From contig JBICIE010000070.1 in the NCBI GenBank assembly GCA_043101635.1, positions 1 through 20,728 on the forward strand: DNA of 20,728 nt, given 5' to 3'. Below the pieces are notes generated by a model. That model was not told the origin of the DNA and ran no database searches. It saw only the letters and a program-made list of their open reading frames with translations. This stretch comes from CAYMJK01 sp043101635 (GTDB taxonomy: Bacteria; Planctomycetota; Phycisphaerae; Phycisphaerales; UBA1924). Positions 5,842 to 14,520 of this stretch are shown here, in pieces. Made by a program: the position numbers and the translations under genes. How positions within the stretch are numbered: position 1 is the first letter of the stretch; each line of letters begins with the position of its first letter.

Positions 5842-6429
5842 CTACGAGGGAGGGTGGCCGCACTCGGGGCAGGGGCCGGCGATGCCGGCGAGGTCGGCGT
5901 TGCACTTGGGGCAGCGGGCGCGGCGGCGGCGCGCGCTCATGATGGGTACTTCGACCGCCATCAGGAGCGCCACGAATATCACCACGTTGCCCGCGGCTGG
6001 TAGCGGGTGAATGCCAAGCGGGAGAACGATCCGAGTTTCTCCAAGCAAGGCGCCGAAGCGTGTTGGCAGCCCGAGCGTCACCCGTTGGCTCTCGCCCGAC
6101 GCTGGTGAGACCTCTCGACGCACGATCGCAAACATCGCTCGAAACGGCCAGCCGACTTCATGGACCTCCAAGGTGGCGGATGTAACCGGCCGGTGAGCGT
6201 TCTGCTCACTGTCGATCACGATGCGGTGGTAACCCACTCCCCATGCGTCTACTCGTTGTGCGGGCGGTGGCCAGTCCTGTGGAACGTCAACAGGCCAGCT
6301 TGCTCGCGCGGCGGGGACTTCGTGGCGCACGTGCTGACAGATTGCGCATGTCCAGCCTGTCGCGAATGACAGCAGGACCGCCGCCAACACCAGGCGTGTC
6401 CACGAGCAGATGCGCGGCCAGCGCTTCAT
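5842..6429 (-). CDS. Membrane protein with C-terminal zinc ribbon, unknown function
   Basis: The open frame reaches 6693, but the credible start is the ATG at 6429 (195 residues), where a typical membrane-protein N-terminus begins (MKRWPRICSWTRLVLAAVLL). A first membrane segment spans about 13-32. A domain predicted outside the membrane covers about 33-140. A second membrane segment covers about 143-164. A basic stretch ARRRRAR leads into a cytoplasmic zinc ribbon CPKC...CPEC (cysteines 173, 176, 187, 190). This plan, with two membrane helices flanking an external domain and a short internal zinc ribbon, recurs in planctomycete proteins of unknown role. Base composition around 6000-6330 looks lower in GC than the flanking genes, which may indicate a different history. 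Confidence 0.8.
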   Translation of the reverse strand: MKRWPRICSWTRLVLAAVLLSFATGWTCAICQHVRHEVPAARASWPVDVPQDWPPPAQRVDAWGVGYHRIVIDSEQNAHRPVTSATLEVHEVGWPFRAMFAIVRREVSPASGESQRVTLGLPTRFGALLGETRIVLPLGIHPLPAAGNVVIFVALLMAVEVPIMSARRRRARCPKCNADLAGIAGPCPECGHPPS

Positions 6430-6526
6430 GTGTGCAGGATACGGGATCGGGGTGGTGGCCGCAAGGGTGGAGGCGAGTGGCGCCTTCGCCCATTTCATGG
6501 GCTCTGGGAGTTTTGGGCGGCGCTGA

Positions 6527-6573
6527 CCCCGGGCTTTGCTCGTCCGCCTGCGGCGGTCTCGCGGCGCCCGGGG
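6527..6573. repeat. Nested inverted repeat
   Basis: Outer arms CCCCGGGC (6527-6534) and GCCCGGGG (6566-6573) enclose inner arms CCGCC (6544-6548) and GGCGG (6552-6556) around a 3-base loop, with nearly symmetric 9-base internal loops. Both arms are exact. It could be a degenerate dispersed repeat or an RNA hairpin; there is no T-tract. Confidence 0.6.
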
Positions 6574-6722
6574 CAAGGGACCGGTCGCCCGCGTCGCGGG
6601 CTGCATGCGCGCGGTGGCTGGAGAGGTGTTTGCCTGGCCTTTGGGTGAACGCGCGCTGGAAGCCTGCGCCGCTGGGAGGGAGAAGGCAGTCAAGAAGGAG
6701 ATGAGGCGTTGCCGCGCGGTTG

Positions 6723-6760
6723 GGTTGGGAGGCGCACAGGCGGGACGCCTGTGCCACCCG
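6723..6760. repeat. Dispersed palindromic repeat, copy 2 (intergenic)
   Basis: This is the second copy of the 38-base element, in the same orientation as copy 1 about 1.7 kb away and differing from it at a single base (6730). It carries the same perfect 9-bp stem with GGA loop. It lies downstream of sucB, between genes. Confidence 0.9.
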
Positions 6761-6819
6761 ATCGCATCGCGCCGTTCTCCCGTTCCTGTTGATGTGCCGG
6801 GCGAGCGAAGGGGGCGACA

Positions 6820-6835
6820 TCGGGCGGAAGCCCGA
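6820..6835 (-). other. Short hairpin after the sucB stop codon
   Basis: TCGGGC-GGAA-GCCCGA forms a perfect 6-bp stem with a 4-base loop, beginning 8 bases past the sucB stop on the minus strand. No T-tract follows, so it is more likely a 3'-end stabiliser or a small dispersed repeat than an intrinsic terminator. Confidence 0.4.
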
Positions 6836-6843
6836 CGCCACGG

Positions 6844-8166
6844 TCAGACCTCGAGCATCAGGCGCTGGGGGGCTTCGATGGCTTCCTTGACCTTGACGAG
6901 GAAGGTCACGGCCTCGGCGCCATCAATGATGCGGTGGTCGTAGCTGAGGGCGAGGTACATCATCGGGCGCAGGGCGATCTGCCCGGGGTTGTCCGGATCC
7001 TCGACTGCGCGGTTCTTGATGGCGTGCATGCCGAGGATGGCTGACTGGGGCGGGTTGAGGATGGGCGTGCTGTTGAGCGAGCCGAAGACGCCGCCGTTGG
7101 TGATGGTGAACGTGCCGCCGGTCATCTCGTCCAGCGTGAGCTTGCCATCCTTGGCGCGGGTTCCGTAGTCCTTGATGGTGGCCTCGATCTCGGCGAAGCT
7201 CATGCGCTCGGCGCTGCGGATGACCGGGACGACCAGGCCCTTGGGGCTGGCGACGGCGATGGCGACATCGCAGTAGTCGTGGTACTCGATGGCGGGCTTG
7301 CCCTCTTCATCTTCGACGATGGAGGCGTTGACCTTCTCGACCTGGCGCAGGGCGCCGCAGACGGCCTTGACGAAGAAGCTCATGAAACCGAGGCCGACGC
7401 CATGGGCCTCCTGGAACTGCTCCTTGTAGCGCTTGCGCAGAGCCATGACGGCGGTCATGTCGCACTCGTTGAAGGTGGTGAGCATCGCCGCGGTGTGCTG
7501 GGCCTCGACGAGGCGGGTGGCGACGCGCTGGCGCAGGGGGCTCATGCGCTCGCGCCGGCTGGCGCGGTCGGGGGCCTGCTTGCCGGCGGCGGCGATGGGC
7601 TTGCGCTCGATGGTCGGCGAGGCCGCGGCGGACTTGATGTACTCGAGGACATCCTGCTCGCGGATGCGCCCGGCAGCGCCGGTGGGCGTGACCTGTGACA
7701 GGTCGACGCCCTGATCCTCGGCGATCTTGCGGGCCAGCGGGGTGGCGTGCAGGGCGCCGTTGGGGCCTGCGGGCGCAGACTCGCGGCGTGGCGCGGGGGG
7801 GGCGGCGGGCTCGCGGCTGGCGGGCTGATCGACCGGAGGCGCCCCACCGCCGGCGGCGGGCGCTTCGGCTGATTCGGCGGCGGCCTTCTTTGCTTCGGAC
7901 TTCTTCGGCTGGGGCTGGCGCTTTGGCGGCTCGCCGGCGGTGATCGTGCCGACGGTGGCGCCGACATCGACCTCATCGCCCTCGGCGGCGCTGTGGGAGA
8001 GGATGCCGGACTCAGGCGCCGGCACCTCCATCGTGACTTTGTCGGTCTCGAGTTCGAGGACGGGCTCATCCCGCTCGACGTACTCGCCATCGCCCTTGAG
8101 CCATGCGGCGATGACGCCGGTGGTGACCGACTCGCCGACCTCGGGGATTCTGATCTCAATAGCCAT
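6844..8166 (-). CDS. sucB: 2-oxoglutarate dehydrogenase E2, dihydrolipoyl succinyltransferase
   Basis: E2 moves the succinyl group from E1 onto coenzyme A by means of a swinging lipoyl arm and forms the core of the TCA-cycle 2-oxoglutarate dehydrogenase complex. The 440 residues show a lipoyl domain (about 2-76) with the lipoylated lysine in LELETDKVTMEVPAP (Lys43), an Ala/Pro/Lys-rich linker, the E3-binding domain (140-177, ATPLARKIAEDQGVDLSQV), a second linker, and the catalytic domain (about 205-440) with the active-site motif SYDHRIIDG (His411, Asp415). Length and order are normal for a single-lipoyl-domain E2. It starts 39 bases after the sucA stop on the same strand, so the two are surely one operon, and pairing with sucA favours succinyl over other acyl groups. 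The ribosome binding site is weak. E3 (lpd) is not in the window. Confidence 0.97.
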   Translation of the reverse strand: MAIEIRIPEVGESVTTGVIAAWLKGDGEYVERDEPVLELETDKVTMEVPAPESGILSHSAAEGDEVDVGATVGTITAGEPPKRQPQPKKSEAKKAAAESAEAPAAGGGAPPVDQPASREPAAPPAPRRESAPAGPNGALHATPLARKIAEDQGVDLSQVTPTGAAGRIREQDVLEYIKSAAASPTIERKPIAAAGKQAPDRASRRERMSPLRQRVATRLVEAQHTAAMLTTFNECDMTAVMALRKRYKEQFQEAHGVGLGFMSFFVKAVCGALRQVEKVNASIVEDEEGKPAIEYHDYCDVAIAVASPKGLVVPVIRSAERMSFAEIEATIKDYGTRAKDGKLTLDEMTGGTFTITNGGVFGSLNSTPILNPPQSAILGMHAIKNRAVEDPDNPGQIALRPMMYLALSYDHRIIDGAEAVTFLVKVKEAIEAPQRLMLEV

Positions 8167-8205
8167 CAGTGGGGTTCCGGTTGAGCGCCGTCGGCTGCCT
8201 GGCAG

Positions 8206-11079
<2,874 letters not shown>

Positions 11080-11156
11080 TGCTCTGAGCCTCGCTGTCAG
11101 GGCTCCGATCGGGGCCGCGCCCGACCCGGAAGGCCCACAAACGGAGATGGTAGTCT

Positions 11157-11253
11157 CGCTATCGGCCCGCGCCGAGCGCGCCATGGGCGATTCATGGCGC
11201 AAAGGCCGGGCGATTCGGGGCAGCCGGACGGGAGCGGGCGTGGTCCGATAGCG
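11157..11253 (-). other. Nested inverted repeats between pstB and sucA
   Basis: The 188-base gap between pstB and sucA holds an outer perfect 9-base inverted repeat (CGCTATCGG at 11157-11165, CCGATAGCG at 11245-11253), extended after a one-sided bulge by CCCGC (11166-11170) with GCGGG (11234-11238). Inside it lies a perfect 8-base inverted repeat GCGCCATG (11178-11185) and CATGGCGC (11193-11200). On the minus strand it begins about 15 bases after the pstB stop and ends about 78 bases before sucA. It may be a structured 3' end for the pst message, a leader for sucA, or an operator region. The pairings are seen; the roles are inferred. Confidence 0.45.
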
Positions 11254-11267
11254 ATGCGGCTTCAGGC

Positions 11268-12167
11268 TCAACCGAAGCGGCCGGTGACGTATTCCTCGGT
11301 CTCGGCGAGGCGGGGGTTCTGGAAGACGTCGGTGGTCGGGCCGTACTCGACGAGGCGGCCGAGATACATGAAGGCGGTGAAGTCGCTGACGCGGGTGGCC
11401 TGCTGCATGTTGTGGGTGACGATCAGCACGGTGTAGCGCTGGGCGATCTGCGTGATCAGTTCCTCGATGCGCAGGGTCGCGATCGGGTCCAGGGCGCTGC
11501 AGGGCTCATCGAGCAGCAGCAGTTCGGGGTCGGCGACGATGGCGCGGGCGATGCACAGTCGCTGCTGCTGGCCGCCGGAGAGGCCGAGGGCGGACTCCTT
11601 GATGCGGTCCTTGACCTCGTCCCAGATGGCCGCGGCCCGCAGGGAGCGCTCGCAGGCCTCATCCAGCACGCTGCGCCGGTTCTCGCCGTCGATGCGCAGG
11701 GGGTAGACCACGTTCTCGTAGATGGACATCGGGAACGGGTTGGGGCGCTGGAAGACCATGCCGATGCGCTTGCGCAGATCGATGACATCGACATCGCGGG
11801 CGTAGACCTGGCGATTGTTGAGGATCATGTCGCCCTCGACGCGCACGCCGGCGATCAGGTCATTGAGCCGGTTGACAGCGCGCAGCAGGGTGCTCTTGCC
11901 GCAGCCGGAGGGGCCGATGAGGGAGGTGACGCGTCCGCGCGGCACATCCATGGAGACATCGAAGATGGCCTGCTTGGCGCTGTAGAAGAGGTTGAAGTCG
12001 CGCACCTCGAGGATCGGCTCCTCCAGCCCGACCGACTCGTGGACGACGGCCTCGGCCCGCTTGCCGGCGCGGATGGCCTCGATGACGGGGTAGCGGCGCT
12101 CCCGTTCGGCGGCGCCGTGATGTCTACCCATGGTCACGCGAACCGGCTCCTTGGCAACTTGGATCAT
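11268..12167 (-). CDS. pstB: Phosphate ABC transporter ATP-binding protein PstB
   Basis: PstB is the cytoplasmic ATPase that powers phosphate import through PstC and PstA. The 299 residues include Walker A GPSGCGKST (85-93), Q-loop region MVFQRPNPFPMSIYENV (137-153), signature LSGGQQQR (196-203), Walker B LLLLDEP (216-222) and the H-loop histidine (252). The RPNPFP segment and the LNDLI stretch after Walker A are typical of PstB rather than other ABC ATPases. About 50 residues precede the usual start of the domain (PILEVRDFNLFY), longer than in most PstB proteins. An ATG at 12131 would shorten the protein by 12 residues, but its spacing to a ribosome binding site is poor. It lies 28 bases after pstA in the same operon. 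Confidence 0.97.
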   Translation of the reverse strand: MIQVAKEPVRVTMGRHHGAAERERRYPVIEAIRAGKRAEAVVHESVGLEEPILEVRDFNLFYSAKQAIFDVSMDVPRGRVTSLIGPSGCGKSTLLRAVNRLNDLIAGVRVEGDMILNNRQVYARDVDVIDLRKRIGMVFQRPNPFPMSIYENVVYPLRIDGENRRSVLDEACERSLRAAAIWDEVKDRIKESALGLSGGQQQRLCIARAIVADPELLLLDEPCSALDPIATLRIEELITQIAQRYTVLIVTHNMQQATRVSDFTAFMYLGRLVEYGPTTDVFQNPRLAETEEYVTGRFG

Positions 12168-12195
12168 CTTCCCGCTCCCGGGGTTTGCATGGTAC

Positions 12196-14517
12196 TCAGA
12201 AGTGCCCGCTGGTGAGCCGGGCCCGCAGACGGGCGCGGACGGTTATGGCGACGAGGTTCATCAGCAGCACGATGGAGATGAGCAGCAGGGTGGTGGTCCA
12301 GACCAGGGGCCGGGCGGCCTCCGAATCCGGGCTCTGGAAGCCGAGGTCGTAGATGTGGAAGCCCAGGTGCATGAAGCTGCGCTCCGGGTGCACGAAGGGA
12401 AAATGCCCGCTGTAGGGCAACTGTGAGACCTTCTTGGCGGCGCCGACGACCATGAGCGGGGCGACCTCGCCGGCGCCGCGGGCCATCGCGAGGATGGCGC
12501 CGGTCATGATGCCGGGCATGGCGCTGGGCAGGACGATCCGCTTGATGGTCTGCCACTGCGAGGCGCCGCAGCCGTAGCTGCCCTCGCGGGCGGAGTTGGG
12601 GACCGCGGCGATCGCCTCTTCGGTGGCGACGATGACCACCGGCAGCGTGAGCAGGGCCAGGGTCAGCGAGGCCCAGAGCAGGCCCGTCTTGCCGTAGACC
12701 GGGTTGCCGGCCTCGGCCCGCACCGGGAAGAGCCCGTTGAAATAGGGGGTGGTGCTGATGACCACGGCGGCCATGGCGGCAGCGCTGATCCACAGCGCGC
12801 CGGTCGCATAGCGCATGGTGCGGTTCATGCCGGTCTGTGGCTGGCCGGGGCGCGGCTTGGCGAAGTAGCCGGCCACCAGCGCGGAGGCGGCCACCACGAC
12901 GGCGCCGCCAAACAGCGGCCACCACCGGCCGGGAGCGCTGGCCTGTTCCGGCCCGCCATCGACGAAGCTGCCCACCGCGTAGGCGAAGAAGCCCAGCCCG
13001 AAGACACCGTAGACGATGCTCGGCACGCCGGCGAGGTTGTTCACCGCGATGCGCACCATGCTCGTCAGCGGTCCCTGCACGGCGTACTCGCGCAGGTAGA
13101 TCGCGGCGACCACGCCCAGCGGCAGCACCACGACGCTCAGCAGCAGCGTGAGCAGCACGGTGCCGAAGATGACGGGGAAGACGCCGCCCTCGGTGTTCTC
13201 GCGGCGCGGATCATCGGAAAGGAACTCCCACCAGCGCGACAGATAGACGACCAGTTCTCCGGCGGTTCCGATCTGATTGGTCTGCACGGCGCGGACGACA
13301 TCGGCGACGGGCATGGGCTCGCCCATCTGGGTCTGGCTGGCGAATCGGTCGGTCTCGATGTCGCGCACGCGGATGCGGTAGCGATCGTTCTGCTCCTGCA
13401 GCTCGGCGATCTGGCGCAGGGTCTCGCTGGCGGCCTGCTCGGCCCTGGCGATCCTGGTCTGGGCGTCGGCGACGATGGCCTGGGCCTCGGCGGGCGTGAA
13501 CGTGCTGTGCATCCACGGCCTGGTCAGCCACAGGCTCACAAGCAGCGCCAGGGCGAGCAGCACGAGGAGGCCGCGCCCGAGGCTGACCAGCGGGCGCCAG
13601 TCGAAGGTGACCCTGGCGCGCATGCGTCCGAGGACGACGAAGCCGGCCGCGGCGGCGCCGGTGGCGACGGCGCCGCTGATCCAGAGCCACCACGGGGCCG
13701 GGGCCTGCTCGGCCCCGATGCGGCCGGCCAGGCGCAGCTCGGCTTCGCGGATGCGAAGGCGCTGGCGTTCGATGCGCCGGTTGGCGGAATCAAGCGGCCC
13801 GGTGTTGAGCTGGCGGATGCGATGGCGGATGCGCTGCGTCTGGGGGTGGATCTCCCGGAGCGTGGCGATGGTCGCGTCGGGTCCGCTGGCGAGAAAGACG
13901 ATCTCCTCGATGCGCGTTGCGCCCTCGGGGGTCTCGCCAAGGATGGTGCGCTCGATCCGCTGCGGGGCCTCGACCGACTCGGGTACCGTCGCGCCGGCGG
14001 GAATCACGACCTCGCGCCGCTCGGTGACGGCCTCCGGGACGCCGATGAAGACGCCCCAGTCCAGGCGCTCCAGCAGCACGGCGTCGGGGTCGCGCTCGGT
14101 GGCGGCGATCTCGTGCAGCGGCACCCAGCGGAACGGCTCTTTACCCAGTTCCAGGGCGCCGACGCGATACAGCCGCCGGATCGGCCGGCCATCGTCGGTG
14201 AACGCCTCGGGGGCGAGCTGGCCGGCCTCGAGCTGCGCGGCGAGGCGCTCGCGGACATCCGCCGGTGGCAGGTAGGCCTCCTGCTGGACCGGCACGCCGA
14301 GGAACTGCTCGCCGCTGGTCAGCGAGACGCGGTCGACCGGTCGGGGCCAGAAGGTCTTCATGCCCTGGACGACGATCAGGCCGAGCAGACCGACGATGAG
14401 CAGCACGCTGAGGGCGAGGGCGGCGCCCATGAGCCAGAGGGCGGGCTCGCCGCGGGCCGTCAGGCTGGTGCGCCGGGCGGGGGCGGCCGGCGCCGGGATG
14501 TCGGTGCGATCGGCCAT
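12196..14517 (-). CDS. pstA: Phosphate ABC transporter permease PstA, enlarged form
   Basis: PstA is one of the two channel subunits of the phosphate importer. At 773 residues it is far longer than the roughly 300 of E. coli PstA. Residues 27-50 form a membrane helix. A predicted periplasmic domain (about 55-270) contains RRLYRVGALEL and ERLDWGVFIG, matching what I recall of the long PstA type in Pseudomonas and relatives. Two further membrane segments (about 276-297 and 313-332) and a coiled coil (about 342-395, IARAEQAASETLRQIAELQE) follow. The permease proper runs from about 445 to 765 and carries the ABC-permease EAA loop (EEAIAAVPNSAREGSYGCGA, 633-652), interrupted by an insert with two extra hydrophobic segments (about 515-605). 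It starts three bases after the pstC stop (TGA-GCC-ATG), so translation is probably coupled. Confidence 0.92.
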   Translation of the reverse strand: MADRTDIPAPAAPARRTSLTARGEPALWLMGAALALSVLLIVGLLGLIVVQGMKTFWPRPVDRVSLTSGEQFLGVPVQQEAYLPPADVRERLAAQLEAGQLAPEAFTDDGRPIRRLYRVGALELGKEPFRWVPLHEIAATERDPDAVLLERLDWGVFIGVPEAVTERREVVIPAGATVPESVEAPQRIERTILGETPEGATRIEEIVFLASGPDATIATLREIHPQTQRIRHRIRQLNTGPLDSANRRIERQRLRIREAELRLAGRIGAEQAPAPWWLWISGAVATGAAAAGFVVLGRMRARVTFDWRPLVSLGRGLLVLLALALLVSLWLTRPWMHSTFTPAEAQAIVADAQTRIARAEQAASETLRQIAELQEQNDRYRIRVRDIETDRFASQTQMGEPMPVADVVRAVQTNQIGTAGELVVYLSRWWEFLSDDPRRENTEGGVFPVIFGTVLLTLLLSVVVLPLGVVAAIYLREYAVQGPLTSMVRIAVNNLAGVPSIVYGVFGLGFFAYAVGSFVDGGPEQASAPGRWWPLFGGAVVVAASALVAGYFAKPRPGQPQTGMNRTMRYATGALWISAAAMAAVVISTTPYFNGLFPVRAEAGNPVYGKTGLLWASLTLALLTLPVVIVATEEAIAAVPNSAREGSYGCGASQWQTIKRIVLPSAMPGIMTGAILAMARGAGEVAPLMVVGAAKKVSQLPYSGHFPFVHPERSFMHLGFHIYDLGFQSPDSEAARPLVWTTTLLLISIVLLMNLVAITVRARLRARLTSGHF

Positions 14518-14520
14518 GGC

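Larger units (their letters stand above)
6430..6843. other. 414-base gene-free stretch rich in palindromes
   Basis: This region lies between the zinc-ribbon protein gene and sucB (both minus). No frame has convincing protein character. It contains a nested inverted repeat (6527-6573), the second copy of the 38-base dispersed repeat (6723-6760) and a small hairpin next to the sucB stop (6820-6835). It must also hold the promoter of the zinc-ribbon gene if that gene is not read through from sucB, but I see no clear one. Confidence 0.6.

Noticed and set aside
11080..11271. 64-residue N-terminal extension of sucA from a TTG
   Set aside because: No E1-like sequence is found there. The ATG at 11079 has a ribosome binding site and gives the family N-terminus.
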